Assembly: GCF_037892195.1 (NCBI RefSeq)
Contig: NZ_JATACI010000002.1
Span: 3,534,001-3,598,000, forward strand
Direction: 5' to 3'
DNA: 64,000 nt
Source of the DNA: Yoonia sp. GPGPB17
Lineage (GTDB): Bacteria > Pseudomonadota > Alphaproteobacteria > Rhodobacterales > Rhodobacteraceae
Shown here: one piece after another, positions 53,217 to 63,030 of the stretch
How positions within the stretch are numbered: position 1 is the stretch's first letter
Layout of the letters: each line of letters starts with the position of its first letter
Translations under genes and position numbers: made by a program
The notes under the pieces: generated by a model
Told to the model about the DNA's origin: nothing
The model's database searches: none
What the model saw: only the letters and a program-made list of their open reading frames with translations

Positions 53217-53723
53217 ATGCGTGTTTTAGGCATCGACCCGGGCCTGCGAAACATGGGCTGGGGTGTGATCGAAGCAGTCGGATCGCGGATCAGCCACGTG
53301 GCCAACGGGATTTGCAAGTCAGAAGGTGATGACCTTGCTGCACGTCTTTTGTCGCTGCATCAACAGTTGACTGATGTGGTCGCGCAGCACCGGCCCGAGG
53401 CGGCAGCCGTAGAACAGACCTTCGTGAACAAGGACGGTGCAGGCACGCTGAAACTTGGGCAAGCACGTGGGATTGCCATGTTGGTGCCCGCACAAGCGGG
53501 TTTGGTCGTTGGGGAATACGCGCCCAACGCCGTAAAAAAAGCCGTGGTTGGTGTGGGCCATGCCGATAAGGCGCAGATCGCCCATATGGTCAAGGTACAG
53601 TTACCGGGCGTTCAGCTTGCCGGTCCCGACGCCGCCGATGCGCTTGCGATTGCGATTTGCCATTCCTTCCATGCGCAAACGTCAGGCAGCCTTGCTGCGG
53701 CGCTCGCAAAGGCCTCGGCATGA
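53217..53723 (+). CDS. ruvC: Crossover junction endodeoxyribonuclease RuvC
   Basis: Holliday-junction resolvase. The acidic active site is visible in [22 protein letters not shown] and [12 protein letters not shown]. The length of 168 residues is normal. GAGGCGAGCT lies before the ATG. Overlaps ruvA (ATGA). Confidence 0.95.
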   Translation: MRVLGIDPGLRNMGWGVIEAVGSRISHVANGICKSEGDDLAARLLSLHQQLTDVVAQHRPEAAAVEQTFVNKDGAGTLKLGQARGIAMLVPAQAGLVVGEYAPNAVKKAVVGVGHADKAQIAHMVKVQLPGVQLAGPDAADALAIAICHSFHAQTSGSLAAALAKASA

Positions 53724-54379
53724 TCGGCAAGATCGCAGGGCGGTTGGAATACCGCAGTACCGATCATGTGCTTATTGATGTGCGTGGTGTGGGCTATGTT
53801 GTCTATATATCCGAACGCGTGATGGCTGGGTTGCCGGGCAATGGTGAAGCTGTCGCGCTCTTTACGGATCTGCTGGTGCGTGAAGACAATTTGCAGCTCT
53901 TTGGCTTCACAACTCTTGTGGAAAAGGAATGGCATCGCCTGTTGATGTCAGTCCAAGGGATCGGCGCGAAAGCGTCTATGGCGATTTTGGGCACGTTGGG
54001 TGCCGATGGCGTGAGCCGGGCCATTGCGTTGGGGGACTGGAATGCACTGGCCAAGGCCAAGGGGGTCGGCCCCAAGACGGCGCAGCGTGTGACAATTGAA
54101 TTGAAAGACAAAGCGCCAAGTGTGATGGCAATGGGCGGTTCTGTGGCAGAGGCACAGGGGGATGCGGTCATTGAGGTCGAACCGTCCGCTTCGGTTCAAC
54201 CAACTGTCGCCCCAAAAGCAAATGCAGCATCTGCGGAAGCGCTTTCTGCTTTGGGCAACCTTGGGTATGCGCCGGGAGAAGCCGCCAGCGCGGTGGCCGA
54301 AGCCGCAGGTGCCGCACCTGATGCGGACACCTCGGCGCTGATCCGCGCTGCCTTGAAGTTGCTGGCACCAAAGGGGTAG
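53720..54379 (+). CDS. ruvA: Holliday junction helicase subunit RuvA
   Basis: Junction-binding tetramer that loads RuvB. The N-terminal OB fold starts [20 protein letters not shown]. Helix-hairpin-helix motifs are [17 protein letters not shown] and [12 protein letters not shown]. The C-terminal domain follows after an acidic linker. 219 residues, intact, ATG overlapping ruvC. Confidence 0.95.
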   Translation: MIGKIAGRLEYRSTDHVLIDVRGVGYVVYISERVMAGLPGNGEAVALFTDLLVREDNLQLFGFTTLVEKEWHRLLMSVQGIGAKASMAILGTLGADGVSRAIALGDWNALAKAKGVGPKTAQRVTIELKDKAPSVMAMGGSVAEAQGDAVIEVEPSASVQPTVAPKANAASAEALSALGNLGYAPGEAASAVAEAAGAAPDADTSALIRAALKLLAPKG

Positions 54380-54388
54380 GGGTGCGTC

Positions 54389-55407
54389 ATGGACCAGCCT
54401 GACCCCACCTTGCGCCCGGACCCGCAGCCCGAAGATGCCGACCGCGCGCTGCGTCCGCAGACTCTGGATGCGTTTATCGGGCAGCAGGCGGCACGGGCGA
54501 ACCTGTCTGTCTTTATCGAAAGCGCACGCCGGCGGGGCGAGGCGATGGACCATACGCTGTTTCATGGTCCACCGGGTTTGGGCAAGACGACACTGGCGCA
54601 AATCATGGCGCGTGAGCTGGGGGTGAATTTCCGGATGACCTCTGGCCCGGTGCTGGCTAAGGCCGGTGACTTGGCCGCGATCCTGACGAACCTGGAAGCG
54701 CGCGATGTCTTGTTCATCGACGAAATCCACCGACTGAACCCGGCAGTGGAAGAAGTGCTTTATCCAGCACTTGAGGATTTCGAGCTTGATCTGGTGATTG
54801 GCGAAGGCCCCGCCGCGCGGACGGTGCGGATTGAGTTGCAGCCGTTTACCCTTGTGGGTGCCACGACCCGCATGGGGCTGCTCACAACACCGCTGCGTGA
54901 TCGTTTCGGCATTCCGACCCGTTTGGAATTTTATACTGAGGATGAATTGCACGAGATCGTGACCCGCGGTGCGCGGCTACTGGGCGCGCGGCATCGCCTG
55001 ATGGCGCACGCGAGATTGCAAAGCGCGCCCGTGGGACTCCACGGATTGCGGGCCGTTTGCTGCGCCGTGTTGTGGATTTTGCGATTGTCGAAGGTGACGG
55101 GACCGTGACCCAAGAGATCGCTGACCGCGCGCTGACCCGATTGGGCGTGGATCATCTGGGGCTGGATAACGCGGATCGCCGGTATTTACGTTTGATTGCG
55201 GAAAGCTATGGTGGCGGGCCGGTTGGGGTGGAAACACTCTCGGCGGCCTTGTCAGAAAGTCGCGATAGTTTGGAAGATGTGATTGAGCCCTATCTTTTGC
55301 AGAAGGGCCTGATCCAGCGCACCCCACGTGGCCGCATGCTGGCGCGGGCGGCCTGGGCGCATTTGGGGCTGGATGCGCCGAAGTCGCAGACGGATTTGTT
55401 TGGGTGA
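54389..55407 (+). CDS. ruvB: Holliday junction helicase ATPase RuvB (frame break near 54985)
   Basis: AAA+ motor of branch migration. Walker A is [11 protein letters not shown], Walker B is [12 protein letters not shown], and the sensor region is [18 protein letters not shown]. The frame stops at 55108 with a nonsense tail. Joining frames near 54985 gives [19 protein letters not shown] and [12 protein letters not shown] through the normal end at 55407. The gene is broadly conserved and the rest is perfect, so an indel error is the likely cause. Confidence 0.93.
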
Positions 55408-55436
55408 TGGAGCTCATGCCTCCGGTGGAAGTCTAA

Positions 55437-56065
55437 ATGGACACAGAATATCAAAAAATCGAGCAGCTCTTTACCCGCGCCGATGGGGCCTATGTTTTTG
55501 CGCGCTGGGGCCGACCAATTGTGCCCGTGGTCTTTGGCGTCGATGAAGCTTCGCTTGCCGTGTTCAAAGGTGCGATTGAGGCTGTTGTGAGCCTCGCTTC
55601 ACATCAGATGGCAGAGACAGACCCGGAGCTGGGCGCAAACCTGATGATTTTTTCTGCCAGCAGTGGGACGAACTGACGGAGGTGCCGCATTTGGACCAAC
55701 TGGTGCCTGACCTGGTGCCGCTTGTCGGCAAGCTTAAGCAGGCTGATGCCAATCAATATCGGATTTTCCGTTTTGATGAGGACGGCGCGATCCGTGCCGC
55801 CTTTGTGTTTTTGCGTATGGACGCACATATGGCGGCGGTTGCCGCTGATACCCTGGCGCTAAGCCAAGCTGTGCAGACAATCCTGCTGTGGTCGGATACC
55901 GCGTTTGGTGAAAAGCCGCCTTTGGCCCTGATCGAAGACAAAGCCGTGCTGCGCCCCGAAATCGCTGATGTCATCCGCGCGGCCTATGATCCGGTGATGC
56001 CCGCCATGGCACAGGATGCCAGCCACGCTTTGCGATTGGCTGCAAGACTAAGGCCACCTTCATGA
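55437..56065 (+). CDS. Conserved protein of unknown function (frame break near 55648)
   Basis: A protein of about 209 residues between ruvB and ybgC. The N-terminal part ([20 protein letters not shown]) stops at 55676. One extra T in the T-run near 55648 gives [20 protein letters not shown] and continues to 56065. No catalytic motif recognised. The stop overlaps the ybgC start. The conserved place in this cluster suggests a housekeeping or envelope role, but that is inference. Confidence 0.75.
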
Positions 56066-56449
56066 CGCATCGCTTTCCCATTCGTGTTTATTATGAAGAC
56101 ACCGATCTGGCGGGTATCGTCTACTACGCCAATTATCTGAAATTCATCGAGCGCGCGCGCAGCGAATGGGTGCGTGAACTTGGGATTGATCAGGTCCAGA
56201 TGAAGGCCGAAGGGCTGGTCTTTGCCGTACGTCGGGTCGAGGCGGATTATCTGATCTTAAGCCAAGTATGATGATGAACTGGTCGTGCAGACAGTGATGG
56301 AACCGGGGTCAGGTGTGCGGTTGGTCGTCAAACAGGATGTCATCCGCGGTGAAGAGGTTCTCTTTTCTGCCATCGTCACCATCATTTGTATGACCGCAGA
56401 GGGTGCGGTGGCCCGTCTTCCGGCGGTGATCCGCCAGTCTGCCCCGTAA
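56062..56449 (+). CDS. ybgC: Tol-Pal associated acyl-CoA thioesterase YbgC (frame break near 56260)
   Basis: Hotdog-fold thioesterase of the 4-hydroxybenzoyl-CoA type. The active-site segment [19 protein letters not shown] is present. The frame stops at 56271. The rest of the domain ([20 protein letters not shown] and on) lies in another frame, ending at 56449. First gene of the Tol-Pal cluster; its ATG overlaps the upstream gene. Confidence 0.88.
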
Positions 56450-56561
56450 AAACCTCTCGTTTTCGCAGTTGTGATGCGGGATTGGTTGGATTTCTGCGCA
56501 TTGATGCGATACGCTTTTCCCAATCAGAGCCCAAAATCGGGCCTATAGGCAGAGCAGGCAT

Positions 56562-57236
56562 ATGGAAGCAGCACAGGAATTCACCATGTGGGCGCTATTC
56601 GCGCGCGCCACAATTACCGTAAAAATCGTTATGATCATGCTGGTCGCAGCCTCCGTCTGGTGCTGGGCCGTCATCATTGACAAGACGATCCAGTATCGCA
56701 AAGCGCGGGCTGAGGCGGATATCTTTGATCGGTCTTTCTGGTCGGGTGAACCGCTGGACGGGTTATTCGATCAGATCGGCGCTGATCCAGATGGGCCATC
56801 AGAGAAGATATTCGCGGCTGGCATGATGGAATGGCGTAGGTCGCACAGGCAGGATGGTGGGTTGATTGCTGGGGCGACCGCCCGGATTGATCGGTCTATG
56901 GATGTGGCCATCGCTAAAGAGGCGTCCCGGCTGCAAAAGGGATTGCCGATTCTGGCAACCACCGGGTCTATCGCCCCCTTTGTTGGGCTGTTTGGCACCG
57001 TCTGGGGCATTATGAATGCTTTCATCGAGATTGCAGAGGCGCAGACAACAAACCTTGCTGTGGTGGCCCCCGGCATCGCCGAGGCGCTGCTGGCGACGGG
57101 TCTTGGCTTGCTCGCCGCGATCCCTGCGGTGATCTACTATAACAAGTTCACCGCCGACAGTGAGCAGATTGTCAGCGGGTATGAGGCCTTCGCTGATGAA
57201 TTTGCGACGATCCTCAGCCGCCAGTTGGATAGCTGA
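56562..57236 (+). CDS. tolQ: TolQ proton-channel subunit
   Basis: Inner-membrane motor subunit of the Tol-Pal system (ExbB/TolQ family). Three helices are visible, including IVMIMLVAASVWCWAVIIDK and the pair in ILATTGSIAPFVGLFGTVWG and ALLATGLGLLAAIPAVIYYN, which carry the channel Thr and Pro residues. 224 residues. Intact. Three bases before tolR. Confidence 0.95.
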   Translation: MEAAQEFTMWALFARATITVKIVMIMLVAASVWCWAVIIDKTIQYRKARAEADIFDRSFWSGEPLDGLFDQIGADPDGPSEKIFAAGMMEWRRSHRQDGGLIAGATARIDRSMDVAIAKEASRLQKGLPILATTGSIAPFVGLFGTVWGIMNAFIEIAEAQTTNLAVVAPGIAEALLATGLGLLAAIPAVIYYNKFTADSEQIVSGYEAFADEFATILSRQLDS

Positions 57237-57238
57237 TC

Positions 57239-57715
57239 ATGGGTGCAGGTGTTATGAATTCTGGCGATGATGGGGGCAGACGTCGCCGCCGTAAATCGCG
57301 CCGTGGCAAGCCAATGTCAGAGATTAACGTGACACCCTTCGTGGATGTCATGATGGTGCTTTTGATTATCTTCATGGTGGCGGCTCCCCTGTCGGTGGTT
57401 GGCGTGCCCGTGGAACTGCCGGACACCTCGGCCACGGCACTGCCAGGTGATGATGAAGAACCGCTGACCGTGACCATCACAAACGATGGGCGGGTGATGA
57501 TCCAAGAGACCGACACGACAGAGACCGAGCTTGTCGCGCGCCTGACCGCCATCGCCGCCGAACGCACCAGTGACAAGATTTTCCTACGTGCGGATGGCCG
57601 CAACGATTGGAATCGTGTGGCCGAGATCATGGGATTGCTCAACGCTGGCGGGTTCTCTGATATCGGGCTTGTCACGGATATTGCTCCGCCCACGGCAGGC
57701 GGCGCTGACGGGTAG
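57239..57715 (+). CDS. tolR: TolR
   Basis: ExbD/TolR family partner of TolQ. One helix contains the proton-carrying Asp (MSEINVTPFVDVMMVLLIIF). The periplasmic domain follows, with KIFLRADGRNDWNRVAEIMG. 158 residues. Intact. Confidence 0.95.
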   Translation: MGAGVMNSGDDGGRRRRRKSRRGKPMSEINVTPFVDVMMVLLIIFMVAAPLSVVGVPVELPDTSATALPGDDEEPLTVTITNDGRVMIQETDTTETELVARLTAIAAERTSDKIFLRADGRNDWNRVAEIMGLLNAGGFSDIGLVTDIAPPTAGGADG

Positions 57716-57718
57716 ATC

Positions 57719-58822
57719 ATGGCGACGCCGGGCACCATCATTTCAGGGGTCGGTCATGTTGGGCTGATCGGCTGGCTGATTATCGGCTGGGGGCTGACGT
57801 CTGAACCGTTAGAGATTCAGACGATGGATGTTTCGGTCGTGTCTGGCGAAGAGTTTGAGCAGATGCGCGCGCGCACGACCCCTGACCCTGGCGATGCCGA
57901 CCCGGCGGCCCCGGTGCCGCCCTTGGTTGATGAGACACCCCCGCCGCCGCCGTCAGAAGAAGAACCCGCTGAAGTAGCCCCCCGCCGGAGCCAGTTGAGC
58001 CGCCTGAGAGCGAGGCGCCACCGCCGCCACCGCCGCCACCGCCGCCAGACGCTGAGGTGACAGATGCACCACCCGCTGGTAAGCGCCACCCGTTGCGCCG
58101 CCGCCAACCCCTGATGTTGAGGTGAGCGAGACGCCGACACCACCGCAAGCGCCCACTGTGGCCTCGACAATTACCGCGCCTCCACCGCCGGATGCGAATG
58201 TGGACGATGTCGTCCGCGAAGAGGTTGTGTCGGACGAAAGTGCCGAAGCCAATGTTGTCCAAGAAGAGCAAGACGCCACCGCGCCAGAAGAAACAACAAC
58301 GGCGATTGTGATTGAGGATTTAGCACCGACAAGGTCGGTGCGCCCGTCGGCGCGGCCCAGCCGCCCAACGCCACCGGTTGAGACAGCGCGCGTGGAGGAA
58401 GAGCCGAGCCAAGAAGACGCTGCACCGGAACAGCCGGAAACGAGCGAAGAGGATGTGGCAGCAGCTTTGGAGGCCGCTTTGGGCGCACCGGCCGTACCCG
58501 CTGGACCGCCAATGACAGGTGCTGAGCGTGACAGTTTCCGTGTTGCGGTGAACCGGTGCTGGAATGTTGATCCCGGATCAGTCGCCGCGCGCGTCACAGT
58601 AGAGGTCGGCTTCAGCCTTGATCGCGAGGGTCGCGTGCAGGGCAATGAAGTTCGCCTGATGTCATCAGATGGCGACCAAAGTGCAACCAATACAGCGTTT
58701 GAGGCCGCGCGTCGCGCGATCCTGCGTTGTCAGTCGGGGGGTATCAGTTGCCCGCCGATAAGTATGACCAATGGCGTGACGTTGTGATCACCTTTGATCC
58801 CAGTGGCATGCGATTAAGATAG
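57719..58822 (+). CDS. tolA: TolA-like periplasmic linker (three frame breaks)
   Basis: Spans the periplasm between TolQR and TolB/Pal. The N-terminal anchor is VGHVGLIGWLIIGWGL. A long Pro/Glu-rich stretch replaces the Ala/Lys helix of enteric TolA. The C-terminal domain has AVNRCWNVDPGSVAARVTVE and ARRAILRC. Frame changes near 57978, near 58082 and near 58740 give continuous Pro-rich sequence and the ending YQLPADKYDQWRDVVITFDP. The first two lie in C/G-rich repeats and the last in a run of six G. Stop at 58822. Confidence 0.85.
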
Positions 58823-58928
58823 GCGAAGACACGCGCAGGTGAGGTGAAAAGGATTTTTCCCCCTGCTATGATGAAACAAGAAAGAGCAAGCTTCGGGCAC
58901 GAACCCGGACAGGCGGAGTGAGGCAAGG

Positions 58929-60245
58929 ATGATAAAACGACTTTTGACCCTATTGGTAGCGCTGTTGTTGGCGGGCCCGGTATTTGCACAAAGCGGGCCA
59001 CTGCGACTGACGATCACGGACGGCGTGATCGAACCGATCACATTCGCCGTTCCCAGCTTTGAGGCTGAAACCCCCGCGGCCCAACAAGCCGCATCTGATA
59101 TCTCACGTCTGGTCGTACAAGACCTTGCTGGGACAGGGCTCTTCCGGGAAGTCCCTGCCAATGCGTTCATCTCTCAGGTTAGCTCCTTTGTGCAGCCCGT
59201 CGCTTTTCCAGACTGGCGAGCAATCAATGCGCAGGCCCTGATCGTGGGTGCTGTGAATGTGAGCAGCAATCAGTTGACTGTGAAATTCCGCCTCTATGAT
59301 GTGTTCTCGGGCCAAGAGCTGGGGCAGGGCCTGCAGTTTGCAGGCACCACAGATGGCTGGCGCCGTATGGGGCATAAGGTGGCCGATGCCGTCTATAGCC
59401 GAATCACGGGCGAGGGTGGCTATTTTGACAGCCGCGTTGTGTTTGTCTCCGAAAGCGGCCCAAAGGATGCCCGTCAGAAGCGCCTCGCAATCATGGATTT
59501 TGATGGATCAAACGTGCAATTCCTGACGGACAGCAGCAGCATCGTCCTTGCACCGCGGTTTTCACCTAATGGCGACCGTGTACTCTACACCAGCTTTGAA
59601 AGCGGCTTTGCCCGTATCAACGTATTGAACGTCGCCAATGTCGGGCGTCAGCAGTTGCAGACTGCCCCGGGGGAGATGGCGTTTAGCCCACGCTTTTCGC
59701 GCGATGGGCGTCAGGTGATCTACAGTCTGTCCAACGGTGGCAATACCGATATCTACCGCACGGATCTTGGCACAGGGCAGCATGTACGTTTGACCTCTGC
59801 ACCGTCTATCGAAACAGCACCCAGCCTGTCCCCTGACGGCAGTCAGATTGTGTTTGAAAGCGACCGATCCGGCAGTCAGCAACTCTATATCATGTCGGCC
59901 AATGGCGGCGAGGCACGCCGGATTTCCTTTGGACAGGGCCGTTATGGTACGCCGGTTTGGTCGCCGCGTGGTGACCTGGTGGCCTTCACCAAGCAAAATG
60001 CGGGCCGCTTCCACATTGGTGTGATGCGTATTGATGGCTCCGAAGAGCGGTTGTTAACCTCATCCTTCCTTGACGAAGGTCCAACATGGTCGCCCAATGG
60101 CCGTGTCATCATGTTTAGCCGTGAAACCCAAGGGGCAGGTGGCACGTCGTCCATGTACTCCGTCGATATCTCAGGCCGGAACCTGAAGGCTGTGCCATTG
60201 CAGGGCGGGTCTTCTGACCCCTCATGGGGACCGTTGCAACCGTAA
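58929..60245 (+). CDS. tolB: TolB periplasmic beta-propeller
   Basis: Periplasmic protein binding Pal and TolA. Signal peptide [17 protein letters not shown]. TolB N-terminal domain, then a WD40-like propeller with repeated blocks such as [29 protein letters not shown] and [19 protein letters not shown]. 438 residues, intact. Confidence 0.96.
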   Translation: MIKRLLTLLVALLLAGPVFAQSGPLRLTITDGVIEPITFAVPSFEAETPAAQQAASDISRLVVQDLAGTGLFREVPANAFISQVSSFVQPVAFPDWRAINAQALIVGAVNVSSNQLTVKFRLYDVFSGQELGQGLQFAGTTDGWRRMGHKVADAVYSRITGEGGYFDSRVVFVSESGPKDARQKRLAIMDFDGSNVQFLTDSSSIVLAPRFSPNGDRVLYTSFESGFARINVLNVANVGRQQLQTAPGEMAFSPRFSRDGRQVIYSLSNGGNTDIYRTDLGTGQHVRLTSAPSIETAPSLSPDGSQIVFESDRSGSQQLYIMSANGGEARRISFGQGRYGTPVWSPRGDLVAFTKQNAGRFHIGVMRIDGSEERLLTSSFLDEGPTWSPNGRVIMFSRETQGAGGTSSMYSVDISGRNLKAVPLQGGSSDPSWGPLQP

Positions 60246-60326
60246 CGATGTGTGATTCCCTAATCGGGAAAGCCGTGTTATGGTGAAAAGAAAAACAGAG
60301 CAGTCAGATAGACAGGATGAAACCTT

Positions 60327-60848
60327 ATGACAGTTTTTAAGAAAGTGGCGGTTGTGGCACTAGTACTGGTCACAGCGGCCTGTACGAACCCGGATCGTTT
60401 TGGTGGTGGCGCAGGTGCGGGCGGCGCTGATGGTGCCGGTCTGAACGGTGGTACGGCTGGATCTGCCAGTGACCCCGCAAGCCCACTTTTCTTCAATCAG
60501 ACGATCGGCGATCGTGTGCTCTTTGCGGTGGATACATCTACCATCACCCCCACAGGTCAAACAATCCTTGATGGTCAGGCGCAATGGCTGCTGACAAATG
60601 CCGACTATCGCGCAGTCATTGAAGGTCATGCGGATGAGCAGGGTACCCGTGAATACAACCTCGCACTTGGCCAACGCCGCGCCAATGCGGTGCGTGAATA
60701 CTTGGTGTCCCGCGGAGTGCCAACAACGCGCTTGCAGGTGACCAGCTTTGGCAAAGAACGGCCGATTGCTGTTTGTTCCGAGGAAAGCTGCTACGCACAA
60801 AACCGCCGCGCGGTTACCGTTCTTTCATTCTCGGCCGTTACCAGCTGA
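60327..60848 (+). CDS. pal: Peptidoglycan-associated lipoprotein Pal
   Basis: Outer-membrane lipoprotein: lipobox LVTAACTNP, Gly-rich linker, then an OmpA-like peptidoglycan-binding domain with VIEGHADEQGTREYNLALGQ and RRANAVREYL. 173 residues, intact. Links the outer membrane to the wall and to TolB. Confidence 0.96.
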   Translation: MTVFKKVAVVALVLVTAACTNPDRFGGGAGAGGADGAGLNGGTAGSASDPASPLFFNQTIGDRVLFAVDTSTITPTGQTILDGQAQWLLTNADYRAVIEGHADEQGTREYNLALGQRRANAVREYLVSRGVPTTRLQVTSFGKERPIAVCSEESCYAQNRRAVTVLSFSAVTS

Positions 60849-60870
60849 GCCGAACCGGAGAACTTACCTT

Positions 60871-61686
60871 ATGTTGCACCGTATCGCTGTTGTCTGCGCT
60901 TTGCTGTTGTCGCCATTCCCTGCCGTGGCGCAGGGAGAGACTTTGGCAGACATTCGACAACAACTGACAGTGCTTTTCGTTGATGTGCAACGGCTCAAGC
61001 GGGAGTTGTCAACGACGGGTGGGTTGAACGCTGGTGTCGTGGGCAATACGCCCCTGGACCGTTTGAATGCGATCGAGGCAGAGCTGCAGCGACTAACATC
61101 CAAATCCGAACAGCTGGAGTTTCGGATCAACAGTATCACTGTTGATGCTGGTAACCGAATTGGAGATCTGAACTTCCGCCTTTGTGAACTTGAAGAGGGT
61201 TGTGACATCGGCACACTTGATGACACGCCACTTGGCGGTATCGATCCGGGCCCCATCGCTGGGGGCGCTGATCCTGTCGCACCAGACAATGGTCCAGCGC
61301 TCGCCATCGGCGAACAAAGTGATATCGAGCGGGCGCAGGGGGCGCTCGCCTCTGGTGACTTTCGCGGCGCCGTTGACCAGCTTACGACCTTTGTCGCGAC
61401 CTATCCGGGTAGTCCGCTGACAACCGACGCGAACTATCTGCGCGGCGAGGCCTTAGAAGGTTTGGGCGAAATCACAGACGCTGCACGCGCCTATCTGGAT
61501 GCATTTTCTGGTGATCCAGCTGGCCCGAAAGCGCCTGACGCTTTGTTCAAACTGGGATCGTCGCTGGGCCGGATCGGGCAAACACAGGACGCTTGTTTGA
61601 CATTGGCAGAGGTGAACGTCAGGTTCCCCGGAAATCCGGCAGTGGTTGATGCACAGGCGGAAATGCAAGCGTTGGGATGTCAGTAA
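60871..61686 (+). CDS. cpoB: Tol-Pal system protein CpoB/YbgF
   Basis: Periplasmic protein with signal peptide (VVCALLLSPFPAVAQ), an N-terminal coiled coil (IRQQLTVLFVDVQRLKREL) and C-terminal TPR repeats (AQGALASGDFRGAVDQLTTF; YLRGEALEGLGEITDAARAY). It coordinates outer-membrane constriction with wall synthesis in E. coli. ATG at 60871. Its end overlaps tilS by 10 bases. Confidence 0.92.
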   Translation: MLHRIAVVCALLLSPFPAVAQGETLADIRQQLTVLFVDVQRLKRELSTTGGLNAGVVGNTPLDRLNAIEAELQRLTSKSEQLEFRINSITVDAGNRIGDLNFRLCELEEGCDIGTLDDTPLGGIDPGPIAGGADPVAPDNGPALAIGEQSDIERAQGALASGDFRGAVDQLTTFVATYPGSPLTTDANYLRGEALEGLGEITDAARAYLDAFSGDPAGPKAPDALFKLGSSLGRIGQTQDACLTLAEVNVRFPGNPAVVDAQAEMQALGCQ

Positions 61687-62951
61687 AGACGGCATCGGCT
61701 GACGTTGCCGCGACGTTTCAAAGGGCGTTACATGACGCATCTTTCTCACATCAAGATACGCTTGGACTTGCTGTATCCGGCGGTGGCGATTCCATTGCGC
61801 TGATGCATTTGGCCGCACAGGTACGCGACCCTCACAAACTACGAGCCATCACCGTCAATCACGGGCTGCGACCAGAGGCGCGGGAAGAGATCGCGCTGGT
61901 ATCGGTACAAGCAGGCCAACTTGGCATCCCGCATACGGTGGTTGATTGGGAATGGGACGGGACGGGAAACCTGCAGGCCGCAGCCCGTGATGGGCGATGG
62001 GCGGCGCTACGCGCATGGGCACTGGCGCATAACCTGCGCGAGGTTTGGCTGGGTCATACCGAAGATGATCAAGTTGAAACCGTGCTGATGCGTCTGGCCC
62101 GTGGATCTGGCATTGACGGGTTGCGTGCCATGTATCCACACAGCACCCGCGACGGCCTGCATATCCTGCGCCCACTGTTGGGCTGTGCACGTGCTGATCT
62201 GCGTGCATGGCTGGCGGACAACAAAATCGGATGGTGTGATGATCCCAGCAACGAAGACCCGCGCTTTGATCGCGTACGTGCCCGGCAGATGTTCTCTCAG
62301 CTTGAAGCGTTGGGCCTGACGCGCAAGCGGTTGTTGCAAACGATTGACCATATGCAAGCTGCCCATATCTCCTTGCAAACGGCGGCGCAGGCCTTTGCAA
62401 AACGACATGTGCGTCAGGATGCGGGTGATCTACTGTTTGCACCAGAAGCGTTGGATCTCGAAAAAGCAGACGCACCGCGCCGCGTGATGGCTGCCGGCTT
62501 TGCTTGGGTTGGCAACCGGACATACCGTCCCCGATTTGAGCAGTTGCAGGCAACCGTGGAGCAGGCACGCCAGGGGGCAACTGTCACACTAGGCGGCTGC
62601 ATTATGACGCCCGCAGATGGAGGCGTGGTGCGTCTGATGCGTGAAGCGGCCGCAACCAAAGCTGTTCAGCGCGATGCAGGCATACCCGACACCAAAGGCG
62701 TATTCTGGGATTCCCGCTGGTTCCTGGAAGGGCCATTGGAGGGCGATATGGTTTACAAGGCACTGGGCGAAGGGATCACCCAATGCCCCGACTGGCGGGC
62801 CAGTGGGATGCCGCGGGTGTCACTTCTGGCCTCGCCTGCGGTGTGGCAAAGCGGCGCTTTGGTTGCCGCACCATTAGCGGGTTTGTCCAATGGTTGGTCG
62901 GCGCGGATTGTCGCGGATTTCCACACATCTGCGTTTGCCATTGAAGATTAA
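61677..62951 (+). CDS. tilS: tRNA(Ile)-lysidine synthase
   Basis: Modifies C34 of the CAU-anticodon tRNA(Ile) to lysidine, an essential step. PP-loop motif GLAVSGGGDSIALMHLA, then ITVNHGLRPEAREE and GHTEDDQVETVLMRLARGSG. 424 residues, intact. Start overlaps cpoB, typical of this cluster. Confidence 0.94.
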   Translation: MSVKTASADVAATFQRALHDASFSHQDTLGLAVSGGGDSIALMHLAAQVRDPHKLRAITVNHGLRPEAREEIALVSVQAGQLGIPHTVVDWEWDGTGNLQAAARDGRWAALRAWALAHNLREVWLGHTEDDQVETVLMRLARGSGIDGLRAMYPHSTRDGLHILRPLLGCARADLRAWLADNKIGWCDDPSNEDPRFDRVRARQMFSQLEALGLTRKRLLQTIDHMQAAHISLQTAAQAFAKRHVRQDAGDLLFAPEALDLEKADAPRRVMAAGFAWVGNRTYRPRFEQLQATVEQARQGATVTLGGCIMTPADGGVVRLMREAAATKAVQRDAGIPDTKGVFWDSRWFLEGPLEGDMVYKALGEGITQCPDWRASGMPRVSLLASPAVWQSGALVAAPLAGLSNGWSARIVADFHTSAFAIED

Positions 62952-63030
62952 TCATTCGCCTCTATTTTAGGTGAAACGCTTGTGACGCGACTCTGTCGTT
63001 CCACTTCCCCATTTCAAAGGAGTTTTCCCC

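Noticed and set aside
53948..54952. 334-codon frame antisense to ruvA/ruvB
   Set aside because: It crosses two confidently called genes and has no conserved motif.
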